A stretch of DNA of 64,000 nucleotides. Origin: Adineta steineri (Eukaryota > Rotifera > Eurotatoria > Adinetida > Adinetidae). Made by a program: the position numbers and the translations under genes. Below, in pieces: positions 25,354-38,140 of the stretch. A model generated the notes under the pieces. The model did no database searches. It saw only the letters and a program-made list of their open reading frames with translations, and was not told where the DNA came from. Positions within the stretch are counted from its first letter, which is position 1. Each line of letters begins with the position of its first letter. Where the stretch lies: positions 534,033 through 598,032 of the forward strand of contig CAJNOI010000006.1 of assembly GCA_905250115.1 (NCBI GenBank), given 5' to 3'.

Positions 25354-27762
25354 ATGAATTCGAATCCAAATGGAACTGCTGTTAATGGTGCTACTTCACG
25401 TCCAGCCACAGCGAATCGTTTATTACGTTCAACAACGACTACACTCGGCTCAAATTATCAAATAGGTCGTATATTAGGTTCGGGTAATTTTGGTGAAATA
25501 CATTTGGGAAGAAATACGGAAACACATGAACATGTGGCTATTAAATTAGAACAATCATCAACACGTACACCACAGTTAGCACATGAATATCGATTTTATT
25601 CTATGTTAGGTAAACATGATGGTGTTCCACAAGTACAATTTTATGGACAAGCTGGTCCATGTAATGCACTTGTAATGGAATTATTAGGACCATCATTAGA
25701 AGATCTATTTGATTTATGTTCAAGACGTTTTTCATTGAAAACTGTTTTAATGATTGGCTTACAATTGTTAGATAGAATTGAATTTGTTCATTCAAAAAAT
25801 CTTATTTATCGAGAGTAAAAATCATGATTTATTTTAGTTTTATTTTTTATTTTTTAAAAATTTTTATTGAAATTTTTAAGTATTAAACCTGAGAATTTTT
25901 TAATTGGGCGTGGTAGTACAAATCGTCAACATATTATACACATTGTTGATTTTGGTCTAGCAAAAGAGTATCGAATAGCTGATGGATCACATATACCATA
26001 TCGTGAACATAAAAGTTTAACTGGTAACAACTTTAAAATCAAGAAAATACATATATATATATATTTATATCTTTAGGTACTGCTCGATATATGTCAATTA
26101 ATACACATCTTGGTATTTATTATTACAAATTATATTTAAATATTTATTTGTTGGATATTTAGGTCGAGAACAAAGTCGTCGGGATGATTTAGAAGCATTG
26201 GGCTATATGTTTATGTACTTTCTACGGGGTAGTCTACCGGTATGATAAATTTTTTTTATTGTAGACAAATTGATAACAAAAAAGAATGCTTTTAATCTTG
26301 AGAAACATGACATTACTCATTTGTTTGCTATTATTCATAAATAGTTTTATTATCATTCAGGAAAAGCATCAATCATAGTTATATGAACTTTGCAGTATTC
26401 TAATAATTTTAATAATGATTCATATGCACTTTTATTCTCATTTCGTAATAGAATAAAATTTTTGGTAACCTTGACGTTCAGTTTCAGGTTATAACTTTAG
26501 TGAAGAAGCTGTTTGAAATATTCTAAGATTCATGTAACGTTAAATATAGCTCGTATATGTTTTATCAGTATCTTTAGTCATTTGATTGGAATACTTTTTT
26601 ATTGATCTTTTATCGTGTACCTGAAAACTATTGAACTCATATTCGATTCCCACCCATTGAACCCGAACGTTCTTGTTAAATTCATGCCTATTACTATCAT
26701 ATAAGACCTTGTATCTTCTATTGTAATAATAATTATTTTTTAAGGTTATTTAAATTAAATTTTTTCGTTAAAAATAATCTTTTATTATGAAAGAATTTTA
26801 TTTTATTCTTTTAGTGGCAAGGCTTAAAAGCCGATACATTAAAAGAGCGTTATCAAAAAATTGGCGATACAAAACGGTTTACAACGAATGAAATGTTATG
26901 TGACGGTTATCCTCGTCAATTTTTAACTTATATGCGAACTGTACGTCAGATGGAATTTGCTCAAGATCCTGATGTATGTATTTATGTTTTGATTATAAAC
27001 AAAAAAACAACAAGAAAATACTTTTTTTAGTATGATGGTTTACGTCGATTATTTCATAATGCACTTAGTGAAAATAATCTTATTAATGATGGAGATTTTG
27101 ATTGGGTAAGACGTTTACAAGAACATCGCTTAAATCGTAGTAAAACACTAACAACAGCAGCAGCTAATACAAACACAACTGGTACAACATCAACGAATCC
27201 TCCAACCGCCTTATCCACCGGTATTACTAGTAATACAACCAAAAATACAAATACTCTGACAAATTTATCAACATCAATTACACAAACCCCAACCACACGT
27301 CACAATCAAAATGAATCTCGTAATCGTTCAACGATGCAACGAAATGCATATCAACATCATCAATTACCATTAAGTTCAACAAATCGATCAACAAATGCAA
27401 CAACAGCAACATTAAATGGTGGTTCAAAAACCACTTTATCAATGGCAAGTACAAGTAAAATTCAACCAACACTTCCATCTTCTTCATCATCACGTATAGC
27501 AACTGAAAATCATCGACCTGGACCACCACCAACAAAACGTCGTGGATTAGTTCCACAACCACCACCATTACCTTGCTATTCCTATCATCATACACATCAA
27601 CAACAACATTCAGCTAATGTAAATAATTCTAATAATACACATATGAATAAAGAACAACATTCATCAGTTATTGGTCCACCATCTGAACCAACATGTTGTT
27701 TTTTTAAACGTAAAGCAAAACGTGCCTTACAGATAACATCAACTACACCTCGAAGAACCTAG
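25354..27762 (+). CDS. CSNK1G: casein kinase 1 gamma
   Basis: Six exons, about 535 residues. A membrane-anchored Ser/Thr kinase; known roles of the family include Wnt co-receptor phosphorylation. Kinase features: glycine loop [17 protein letters not shown] lysine, [13 protein letters not shown], the catalytic LIYRDIKPENF restored across the first intron (25816-about 25877), [24 protein letters not shown] across two introns, and [20 protein letters not shown]. The gamma subtype is supported by [13 protein letters not shown] and by the C-terminal [13 protein letters not shown], the Cys-Cys/basic motif palmitoylated in gamma isoforms. Between kinase and tail lies a long Thr/Asn/Ser-rich, then Pro/His-rich linker (about 27150-27680), bulkier than in vertebrates. 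The intron at about 26242-26815 is long (about 575 nt). Confidence 0.95.
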
Positions 27763-28231
27763 CGATCTTTTTCTTTCTTACTATATATATATATATATAT
27801 AAATATATATTATCTCAATGTTAAATAAAACAAAAAAATTTAAAACGCAGCAGGCGTCAGATAATTGAAATTTTCTTTTTTTCTTCATTTTTTTTTCGAA
27901 TATTTATTCTTTCGTTTTTGCTCCTGCTGCTCCATTCCTGCCTCGCGCTTTCATATAATCACTCTATATTCCTTTGTTGTGGTCTCTTTTTTTTTGTTCC
28001 ATTTTTTGCTATTACATACTTGATTATTAGCTCAATCATTATCATACACTATATTTGACAACACTGTTTTGTCTATTTGATTCTTTTTCTTGCAATATGT
28101 TTTCTTTAATTCCTCTCATTCTTTTTCTGTATTATTTCATTTTTTTTTTCTCACACATCTTGGGATAAATAATAAACAACCATTTAATATATGGTTATAT
28201 TTCAGACAAGAAAATAAGAGAACTTTTATTC
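27763..28231. other. short intergenic spacer
   Basis: Holds the kinase 3' UTR, a (TA)n run at 27782-27800, and T-rich sequence leading to BTF3. A TTTCAG acceptor-like site at about 28200-28205, 27 nt before the BTF3 start, could be a cis- or trans-splice acceptor. No gene seen. Confidence 0.55.
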
Positions 28232-29050
28232 ATGTCATCTGATCAGAAGAAAACAACGACAACATCAAGTGATGTTACCCCAGGTTTTCAACTTAATCAA
28301 AAAAAGTTGAAAGAACTTGCCGAAAATGCAAATGCAATCAAAATTGGTGGCAAGGTCTATTGAATTTAAATAAAAAAAAAATTTAGTTTGTTTTACAAAA
28401 AAATATTTTCTTTATATTTAGGGTACAGCTCGTCGGAAGAAGAAAATTATTCATCGTCCAGCTAATGCCGATGACAAAAAACTTCAAAGTTCATTAAAAA
28501 AACTTGCTGCAAATAATATTCAAGGCATTGAAGAGGTTTGCATTCAATAAAATTTTATTTTCGAAATATTTTTTAATTTTTATTATATTTTTTAGGTTAA
28601 TATGTTTAAAGATAATGGTGAAGTTATTCATTTTGCAAATCCTAAAGTGCAAGCATCACTTGGTTCAAATACATTTGCTATCAGTGGTCCATCAGATACA
28701 AAATGTATGTATATATATATATATATATGTAAAAGAATGTTTGCAAATGATTGTTTGTTTTAGCTCTACAAGAAATGTTACCAACCATTATGTCACAAAT
28801 GGGTATGTCAACTGATAGTGGTTTCGGCAGTGAATTAAGTGGACGTAAATTCGGTGGACGTAGTAATCAACAACACTCAGGAAATGAACAAAGTGGTACA
28901 ACAAATGAACAAGCAGCTGGTGATGCTGATGATGAAGAAGTACCAGGTATGTTAAGAACTATATATCGAGATTTATATTTTTAATATTTCGTCTTTTTTT
29001 TCTTTAAAGATCTTGTTGAAAATTTTGATGATGTATCAAATTCAAAGTGA
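28232..29050 (+). CDS. BTF3: BTF3 / nascent polypeptide-associated complex subunit beta
   Basis: Five exons, about 165 residues, the usual length. Beta subunit of NAC, which binds ribosomes and shields nascent chains in the cytosol. Features: N-terminal [25 protein letters not shown], the ribosome-binding basic stretch, then the NAC domain with [45 protein letters not shown] and KSLQEMLP. The C-terminus is Gly/Gln/Ser-rich and acidic, ending [15 protein letters not shown]. Introns at about 28355, 28535, 28705 and 28948 join in frame. The sequence after the last donor stays open briefly but is intronic. AATAAA lies downstream near 29149. Confidence 0.96.
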
Positions 29051-29868
29051 TGATATAATCACTATTATTATCAACGAGCAGCATTTCAAACGTATTACAG
29101 TTGTTTTCTGCGATTTTTTTGTTTTTTTTGCTAAAGAAGACAACAAAAATAAAAGAAAAAGAAATAAAAAACCTATGAAGTAGAGAATCCATTTTTTTGT
29201 CAAGTCAAATATGAAATCTTTAATGACAAATTTATTATTCATCGCACATATACATATACAAATGTAATATAATCATCGGTAAAGAAAAATAACAATTTTT
29301 ATTTAACAGATGCTGTAATGTAATCAATAATGATTCGATAGTAAACTATTCATGTAATATCATGTATGATAATGATATTCTTTAAAATAATATAAATGTC
29401 ATTTCGGCAAACGTATGTTTACTTATGAAGTAGTATAAGCGAAAAAGGTGGTTTTGTATTGAATAAGTTAAGAGGCGAAGAAGAAGGAGAAAAAAAGAAA
29501 CGAGGTAAGAGAAAGAAGGTAAAGCAAAATAATGATTGAGGAGACCTGTCTATAACTGTATGTGGGTGTGTTTACTTTCAAATACGATTGATGATACTTT
29601 ACTATTCATATTTATAACTTATATTTCTTTTTTTTTTCTTTTACTGATTTCTTTTATTATAAGAGCTCTTTTAGAAACACGAAGAACAAATGAAACAACA
29701 CATACATATATTATAAAACACTTATACAGATCAATTTGCTATTTACAACTTGTCTGTTATATTGTGGTGGTAAGCTGTATTAATTTGTCTGAAGCACATC
29801 CATATACAATGTATATATAGATCGAAAACGAAAAGAAACGAAGGTTATCTTATATTATAGATATTATC
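29051..29868. other. intergenic spacer
   Basis: BTF3 3' UTR and upstream region of the membrane orphan. An open frame at 29536-29820 would encode a hydrophobic peptide, but the T-rich composition makes it likely to be chance. Purine-rich at about 29470-29525. Confidence 0.5.
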
Positions 29869-30375
29869 ATGCATCTTTCACATACAATATTTCTTATTTG
29901 TTTATTGTTTACATATTCAACATCGAATAATATACGAAAAAATGATTATAATCAAACAATGACCTCATCAAGATCAATTTATGATTTAGTTCAAATACGT
30001 CTTGCAGCTCGTCGATTAGCTGGTTATCATAATAGAACACATCGAAATAATCATACAGATTTTTTTAATGGACATAATAACTATTCATATCAATCGAAAA
30101 GTAATTCAATGTATTCAAAAGACAATCAACAACGTTTTTTACTCGAACGTTTAAAAGTTGTTGTTATTATTAGTAGTATAGCATTAGGATTTATGATGCT
30201 AACCGTTACTATATGTATAGTAACGAGATATTTTCAAAATAAAAATTCAATACCAAATACAACAATCGTGCAACAAAAACCATCGAATTCATTTACACAG
30301 TACAAATATTCGCAACCAAAAGATCTTACACGAAATTATTCACGAAAACCAAGAATGTCATCAACGAATGTATAG
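29869..30375 (+). CDS. small single-pass membrane protein, unknown
   Basis: Single exon, 168 residues. The N-terminus (MHLSHTIFLICLLFTYSTSN) is a good signal peptide. An Asn/Arg/His-rich ectodomain of about 75 residues has several N-glycosylation sequons (NQT, NRT, NHT, NYS). One transmembrane segment follows at about residues 98-122 (VVVIISSIALGFMMLTVTIC), then a basic, Ser/Gln-rich cytoplasmic tail of about 45 residues. This predicts type I topology at the cell surface. No family recognised. Tail-to-tail with the protease gene, with stops about 90 nt apart, so the 3' UTRs probably meet or overlap. Confidence 0.65.
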   Translation: MHLSHTIFLICLLFTYSTSNNIRKNDYNQTMTSSRSIYDLVQIRLAARRLAGYHNRTHRNNHTDFFNGHNNYSYQSKSNSMYSKDNQQRFLLERLKVVVIISSIALGFMMLTVTICIVTRYFQNKNSIPNTTIVQQKPSNSFTQYKYSQPKDLTRNYSRKPRMSSTNV

Positions 30376-30462
30376 ACAATTTATGAATGACTGAAAATAT
30401 TTCTTCAATATAAATATTTTTGTTTTATTATAGTGAAGACTATTTTGTTTTTATTTTATTTT

Positions 30463-31565
30463 CTAACTATATCGTTCAATTGTTTGATTAATCCATCTTA
30501 TATAACGAGATACACGTGTATAAACTCCATAAGTACCATGCCGAGCACATTCTACTCCCCATGATACAATGCCTATTAATATTGGACCTTCATTAGAATA
30601 ACAAGTCAATGGACCACCTGAATCGCCATTGCATGCATCGCTACCACCATGCCAATAACCAGCACATATATGAAAATCTTTAATACGTTTTGGTCGATGT
30701 CCTCGTGCACTAGTCAAGAGAAAAAAAAATGAATCGAAAATTTATACAAAGAGAAAGATAAACAATTCATACCATTGTTCGCGTTCAACAATAGGTACTG
30801 TTAAATATTTAAGTATATGACTTTGACGTGTATCTTTAACAGTGCCAAAACCTGATACAATGCATTGTTGCATATTTTCTGAAGATAGTTTATCATGAAT
30901 AGGATTAGGTAAACGAATAGGTTGAACACGACTTGTATGTTGAATACGATTTTGTAATTTTAATAAAATTAAATCATGATCATTTCGAGTTATATTACCA
31001 TTATTTGGATTACCCCTAAATATTTTATTTTTGAAAATAAATAGTATGGTTTTAATTCGATATTTACCAAGGATCATATCTTGGAAATGGAAAATATGCT
31101 ATAATACGTGAAACTTGCACATATTTTGGGTCAGCTCGATCCAAATAAATAGCACCCATAACTGCATAAAAATTTTGAGTTGACGTAAAACTAAATATAT
31201 ATATATATATATTATCTACGAGACAAAATCAGGTTTATTAATGAAAAATACTTACTATTTAAGACAATGTGCTGCACTTAATATCCATTTTTCATGAATT
31301 AAAGCTCCGCCACAAAAATGATCCCCATTATTATTGATCGATACTTGATATGGAAACTAGATAAATAAAAATATGATATAAATTCAATCATTGATCGAAA
31401 ATATTTTATAATTACTTGTTCTGGTTTAGCTAGATGACCACGTATAATTCGACGAAAGCGTTTCAATATTATTTCATTGTCTATTGTATTTGCCATTGTT
31501 TCATAATTATAAATTGTATATATAAGAATTATTAATAAACTAATAATATTCGCATTATATTTCAT
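30463..31565 (-). CDS. secreted trypsin-like serine protease (S1A)
   Basis: Five exons, about 270 residues. Hydrophobic signal sequence ([19 protein letters not shown]), short propeptide, activation site FRR|IIRG. Catalytic triad: His in LSAAHC (about 31265), Asp in [10 protein letters not shown], Ser in CNGDSGGPL. The residue six before the active Ser is Asp ([10 protein letters not shown]), predicting trypsin-like cleavage after Arg/Lys. Other family marks: [50 protein letters not shown]. Junctions: KPEQ|FPYQ, LKY|FTST, DPW|GNPNN and EREQC|ARGHR, the last restoring a conserved Cys. No extra domains. Substrate unknown; digestive or defence roles are equally possible. Confidence 0.93.
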
Positions 31566-32346
31566 TGTACTAGCGTTTGTGTATCTTTTTTATTGCAAAC
31601 AATGATCAAATTACCTTGGCGAGATGAGATTAGACTATGTCTCTATTTTTTGTATTTGGCAAAGAATATACGAGAATAGGAACTATGTTCTATCGTTAAA
31701 ATATCAAGTTTTGAAATCTTATTGATTAGTTTAATACTTTCCAAAAAAAAACAATATACCGGAAAATACAAAAGATCAATAATCAATCAATGATGATAAT
31801 GTCAAAGAAATATTCCCATCAGAATTGACATAACATTTCCTATAGATTGTGATATATATATAACTAAATACAGATGATATAGTCCTATCTCGTATTATTC
31901 TCTCAACATTCATGATGATATTAAAACTTCATTTATTTTTTTTCAGATTGTACCTATATTTATTTGTAGTACAATAATATTTTGTCAATAACATAACAAT
32001 TCTTTTTATTTCATTTATAAGACATCCATATTTACGAGTATAGTAAAACAGTACTATAGATCATGCTTTCTTTTTTTTTTCTTATTCTCTTTTTATAGAC
32101 ATTTGTTTTATACAATGAATATACATTATTGCAAAAGAACGAAAAATCTTTTTTTTTCTCTTTCTATAAAATACACGCTGCTCTCATTTTAATATTTCCG
32201 TTAAAAAAAAAAGAAAAAGAATGCGGTTACGAGAGAGAATAGAAGAACATGGTGCAATTTTACCTTTTGCTCTAAGCAAATTTAATCGAAGCAAAGAATG
32301 AAAAAAGAAATACAAGTGATCATAATTTTTACATGGTGACAAAACG
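31566..32346. other. divergent intergenic region
   Basis: Lies between the protease (-) and the TRPA gene (+), so it should contain both promoters. AT-rich with A/T runs; no gene or RNA recognised. Confidence 0.55.
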
Positions 32347-35300
32347 ATGGATACTGATACCGATCAACTACAGCTGTTGCCAGATTCATCAGTACATAGA
32401 AATGATACAACAATTACTGAAGAAACTCTATTGATTGATGATCAACCAAATGAAGATGAAGGAAAAAACACGGCATTGGATTGGAGTACAAGTATGATTA
32501 GTGAAGTACGATTGTATATTGACATGTGTGATATTTTATTATCAAGTGTTTTATTTCTTTGTTATAGATATGTCGTGAAGGCAATTTAGTTCGTTTACGT
32601 GATTTTATTGAATATAGTAAACAGACATCACATTGTGGTCGACATGCTGCTGAAATAGCTGATCGACTTGATGTAGAAACAGGTCTTTCACCACTACATC
32701 ATGCTGCTCGTTATCAACAATTAGATATTTGTATTATACTTTTATCTAATATTGCATTCAAGTAAATACGAAAAAAACAATATATAATATAGTAATAATG
32801 AAAAAATTATTTCTTTATTTTAATAGATTAGGTGTTAATATAAAAGATGCATATGGTCGAACACCAATTCATTCAGCATTTCGTTCATCAAATAATTCAA
32901 ATTCAAATAAATCAAATATAGAAAAACCATTTGATATTGAAAATGATTTAGGAGATAAAGTATTTTTATTATTTTATTTTACTAAATGTATATATATATC
33001 TTGTTCATATAAGATTCAAGCTACCGATATTTGGCAAGACGAATATAAAAATAAAATTCCTTCCAGTGATCATCCACTTATTTATTTATTTGCTAAAGCT
33101 AATGGAAATATTCGTGCAGGTGATAAATATCTTCTTACACCACTTCATTATGCGGTTGCTCGTAATAATCTTGCTGGTGTTAAACAATTGATAACATTAC
33201 AAGCAGAGATTGAGGTAATTTTTAGATAAAGAATTCATTTTATAAAATATTTTTATCTGATTTAGGCAGAAGATCGTCAAGAGATTCGTCCATTACATTT
33301 AGCATGTAGAGAAGGTTATTTATCAATTGCTGAATATTTACTTGAACAAGGTGCAAAAATTAATGCTGAAGATGCTGATAAATGGACACCGTTACATTAT
33401 GCATGTGCCAAAGGACATATAGATATAATTAAATTAATTAAATCAAAAGAAAAACTAAATTTTGAAAACTTTATTGAAATGAAAACAAATACAGGTGCAT
33501 CATGTTTACATTTAGCTGTACAAAATGGAAATACTCAAACAGTTAAATATATTCTTACTGAATTTAATAGTAGTGCTTTAAAAGAATTACTTAATGAACA
33601 AGTAGAATCATTTGGAACTCCTTTACATATCGCAGGTAAATATCTAAACATAATATTACATGTATTTTGTTTTGAAATATTTTTATTAGCAAAATTCTGT
33701 GATCCATCAATGTTAGATCTTCTTTATGAAAATGGAGCTGATCCATTAATATTAAACTCACGTGATCAATCATCACTTCATATTGCTAGTGCATCAAATC
33801 GTCTATCTATTGTTCAGAAACTTATTTCTCTTACTGAAAAATCTTTATTAGAAATAAAAGATGATCAAGGTCATACAGCTCTTTCCGTAACAACTAATTT
33901 TGATATTATCAATGAATTAATTACATATGGTGCTGATATTTCAAGTCTTAATAATAATCATATGAATGTATTAATGATTGCTGTATCAAAAGGTCAATTG
34001 TTAATTGTTGAACATTTATTACTTATGATTAAAGATCAATTTAAATCAATATTTGATCAAGTAACAAAAGGAAATAATCGTTCAATATTTTTAATAGCTG
34101 TAGAAACAGGTTCGATTGATATGTGTTCATTATTATTAAATCATCCATATATTCGTTGGGATACAATCGATAAACAACGTATGAATGCATTTCATATAGC
34201 TGCTCGTAATAATCATTATAAATTAATTGAATTTCTTAGTGAACGTTTACATAAATCTGGTCGATTAATGTCAATACAAAGTCGTACTTATTCTATGACA
34301 GATACTGATTTAATAAATATTCCAAAACCATCACCTATGCTACGTTTATATATTGATGCACAAGATGAAGATGGCGAAACACCATTATATTTAGCTGCTG
34401 AACATGGTCATACATTATGCGTGGCAGTACTTATTAAACATGGTGTTGATGTTTTACTTCCAAATTATCTTGGACAATTAGTACTTCATATTGCTATTCA
34501 AAATGGTCATAGTCAATGTGTTGAATTATTAATGAATGCTTGTATGAGAAATATGACTGATTTTCAATCTGCTCTAGCAAGAAGACAATCACCATTGATA
34601 ACTGCATGTCAAAATGGTTTTGCTGATATTGCTCGACTATTACTTGCTCATCCAATTGAAATATATTATGATGAAAATAAAGAAAAAGAAAATCCATTGG
34701 AAATTGCGATTAAATATCATCAAATTGAAATTCTTCATATTCTTTTAGAACATCCTCATACAGAACATTGGCTTATGGCAATAAAAGATACAAAGGAATA
34801 TATCCATCAAACACCATTAAGACATATGATTCGTCATATACCAGAATGTGCAAAACATACATTCGATAAATTATTATTAAAAAAAGATGAAATTGATACT
34901 AGTGGAAATATATCTGAAAGAATTACATATAGATATAAATATATAGACGATTATTTTACGTAAGTGTCTTTTGTAAAACCCTGATCAACTAATATATATT
35001 TAAACGAGAATAATTATTGAATTTTTATTTTTGTAGTGATGATGGTAAATTATATACTCCAAATAGTCATCAACTTTATCGTAATCATCCACTTATAATC
35101 GCTCTTGATACTGAACATCATTCATTACTGCAACATCCATTAGTAAAACGACTTATATCACATAAATGGAAATTATATTGTCCATTTTTTTATATAAGTC
35201 GTATACTATCATTATTATCATTACTTCTATTAACAATCTATGTTCTTAATGTACCACTACCATATGTAAATTCATCAACAAATCTACCGTCAATATCAAT

Positions 35301-36313
35301 GAAAGAATCTATGTTACCAGTTCGATGGATAATTATTATTTTAGCCGCAATGAATTTATTTAAAATAATTTTAGAAATTTTTCTTTTTCGTGGTTTACGT
35401 GTTCCATTTGCACAAATATTTGGTATTATATCATATCTATCATCAATTATTGCGTTTATACCATATCAACAAAGTATGGAAATGATAAAATGGCAATGGC
35501 AATTTGCAGCATTTTCCGTATTATTTCAATGGTTTAATACAGCATTCATATTACGTTCAGTTCCATTTATTGGAAAATTTATTGTTATGTTTCAATCAGT
35601 ATTATTTAATTTTTTTTCATTAATATTTGTTACTCTACCATTACTTGTTGCATTTACCATTGGTGCACAAATGATTTTTTTTAATCATCAATCATTTTTT
35701 ACTGTTATGATATCAATACATAAAATAACAGCAATGCTTATTGGAGAATTTGATTTTGAAACATTAGTTTTTTCTAAACCAACATTTATAGCAGCAAAAT
35801 TTCTTTTTATACTATTTATTATTATAATGACAATGTCTCTGATGAATCTTTTATTAGGTTTAACTGTTAAGGATATACAAAGTTGTATGAAAAATTCTCG
35901 AGCACAAGCACGTAAGAATATATTTTTATAAATTTATCTATAACCTTTTATTTATGATTTTTTAAGATGCCTATCGAATTCGTGAACTAATTTATATTGA
36001 ATCAATATTACCAAATAAATGGTTAAAATCAAAGATAATTGAAACTGAATATTTTGATAATTATGACAAAGATTTAACAACAAAAAATAATGATGACATT
36101 GATGAAGATTATAATGAATCTCAATCAAAACGACAACCTATTGCTGAACTTGGAAGATTACTTGATATTCTTGATATATTATGTAAACGAGCAAAACAAG
36201 TTTTAGAAAAAGAAATTAATTTAGAAAAAATACTTACACAATTATTAGCAGCTAGAAAAGCTCATTCATCAAAAGATTCAAGTATAGATACGATAAATAC
36301 TTCTGGACAGTAA
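32347..36313 (+). CDS. TRPA1: TRPA-family cation channel
   Basis: Eight exons, about 1,180 residues (human TRPA1 1,119). An acidic N-terminus precedes a long ankyrin-repeat array (TGLSPLHHAARYQQ, YGRTPIHSAF, LLTPLHYAVARNN, IRPLHLACREGYL, KWTPLHYACAKGH, ASCLHLAVQNGN, DGETPLYLAAEHGH and others). The TRPA-type pre-S1 segment HPLVKRLISHKWKLY is followed by six membrane helices within 35160-35890, including S1 FFYISRILSLLSLLLLTIY, pore MLIGEFDFE and S6 MSLMNLLLGLTVKDI. The C-terminal cytoplasmic helix (LLDILDILCKRAKQVLEKEI) fits the TRPA1 coiled coil. Family role: calcium-permeable sensor of electrophiles, temperature or irritants at the plasma membrane. The exact TRPA subclass is not resolved. 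One intron (about 33633-33690) lies in an open frame and reads through. Confidence 0.93.
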
Positions 36314-38043
36314 TAAACAATGTTGAAAATAATTTTGATCTGAAAAATGTTTTTTGAAAAAATAAATAATTGTTCATAATAAATTCTTATTTTTCCTAAT
36401 TCATCTTAAAACTCATTGATAGAATACATAACAGATGGTTGCATGACCTTCAAAACAACTGGCATATGATATCTTTATATAAAGGTATATTATTTGCACA
36501 TGATTTATTCAAGTGTTTGCGATAACAGTTAAGAATCAAATAGAAGAAAGTCATGTATGAATTCATTAGTAAATTGAATTTTGATTCGATGTTCAGAACA
36601 TTCAGATACTTTTAATTGAAATCGATTATTCTTATGGTTTATGTTACTTTTTTCTTCTTTGATATACATGATAGATTTCTTATTGAACTGTGAAAAAAGA
36701 TATTTTTATTAATCTTTAACGAAGTGAAGAATGTGAGAAGGTTAAAATTTTGTCTAGTAAGACAGTTCTTGTCTCATCATTACAGACCTTTATCAACGGG
36801 TTCAAGCTATATTTTCAGATAAGAATCTTCTACTAGAGTATATATTAAAAAAAGAATAAGTTCAAGGATATAGATTAAGCACATATCTGATAAATATACT
36901 TGTAGATTATCATTGTTTAAAATTGATAATATTATAACTAATAGTCAATATTTATAATCTTTTTACAGTTGAATAAGAATAAGGCATCATATTACAGTAT
37001 AACAAAGGATTAATATACTAAAATCTTCTTCAACATCATTATCATACGTACAAATAGGATTTATAATGTTCCTATACTATTTTGCTATTTAAATATTATC
37101 AATAGGTTACTCTCAAAAGAATATTGAACTTTACAGTTGAGAAATTTTTCGATAAAAGAAGTGTATATGTATATAAACATATTACATTCTACTCTGTTGA
37201 ATATTGAAGTCATCTGTCAATCGATTTCTTTTTTACTCTTCTTAATTTAATGTTAATCTTAACAAGCCAATATATGATTCGAAATAAAAACAATAGCGAT
37301 TAATAATACATCGATAGACAACGCTCAACAGATAATGATAATAAAATAATTTCTATCATTATAGATCAATCAAGTAATGGTGAGACATAACACAGACATA
37401 GAATAGGATAAGAAGAAAAAAAATATTATCTGACACGATCTATATTGTAATTCAAATAAATATGTAGATATTTTTCAATAACACATTAATTAATCAATGT
37501 CTAATGCTTATCATTTACCTTCTTTTTTTTTACATCAAATGTAAATTTAAGATTCGTTATTAATGAAATTCCTTGGTTTATGTAATTGAGTTTGTGAATA
37601 AGAAGGTAAGAGAGAGAGCGAGAGATTGGGAGGGAAAAAAAGAGGGAGAGAGGAAAAGAGAGACTGAAATGAGTTGAAAAGATTTTGTGGTTTTTACTTA
37701 TGTTATGATACGCCCGACAACTACCTCAGCATAAATCAACAAACACTGTTGCTCATTGTTTGTATATATATTAATCGATAGTATGCTATTTAAAGCTTTT
37801 ACTCAACATTAAAGGTTAAATGCAGCAGAGACGATTGTCTCTTAAGCAAATACCATTTTGTTAAAAGTATTACAATAACTTTGATTTATACAATGCATGT
37901 AAGTCTTCTATGCTAATATTAAACTAACACTGTCTTTTAAATCACTAATTAGAAAAATAAAATAATTGAATATTTCTTTTATTTAAAGTTGAAATATTAT
38001 AGATGAATTAATTTAATTTGTTATTTTTTATAGAGAAGTTTCG
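36314..38043. other. intergenic region with purine-rich tract
   Basis: TRPA 3' UTR (AATAAA near 36360), then AT-rich DNA without a recognisable gene. A GA-rich low-complexity tract lies at about 37607-37670. Confidence 0.55.
37607..37670. repeat. GA-rich low-complexity tract
   Basis: Nearly pure purine run of GAGA, GGGA and A-runs on the + strand. Confidence 0.8.
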
Positions 38044-38115
38044 TCCGCGGTAGTATAGTGGTGAGTATCCCCGCCTGTCACGCGGGAAACCGGGGTTCGA
38101 TTCCCCGCCGCGGAG
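38044..38115 (+). tRNA. tRNA-Asp (GTC anticodon)
   Basis: Complete 72-nt cloverleaf without intron. Acceptor stem TCCGCGG / CCGCGGA with discriminator G; D-arm TAGTATAGTGGTGAGTA (A box); anticodon stem CCCGC / GCGGG with loop CTGTCAC, anticodon GTC; T-arm CCGGG-GTTCGATTCCC (B box). No CCA is encoded, as expected in a eukaryote. The GC-rich body stands out sharply from the AT-rich surroundings. Confidence 0.98.
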
Positions 38116-38121
38116 TATTCC

Positions 38122-38140
38122 TTTTTTTTCTTTTTTTTTG
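38122..38140 (+). terminator. Pol III terminator of tRNA-Asp
   Basis: T8 run followed by C and another T9 run beginning 7 nt after the tRNA 3' end. Confidence 0.85.

Noticed and set aside
25816..25880. Apparent truncation of CK1 gamma at LIYRE before the catalytic loop
   Set aside because: Splicing GAGA|GTAAAA to TTTTTAAG|TATT restores RDIKPENF.
26620..26690. B-box-like ATTCGATTCCC in the long CK1 gamma intron
   Set aside because: The first consensus base is wrong, no A box is visible and no cloverleaf can be drawn; not enough for a SINE call.
29536..29820. 94-codon hydrophobic frame upstream of the membrane orphan
   Set aside because: T-rich composition, no conserved motif, no splice or start context; likely chance.
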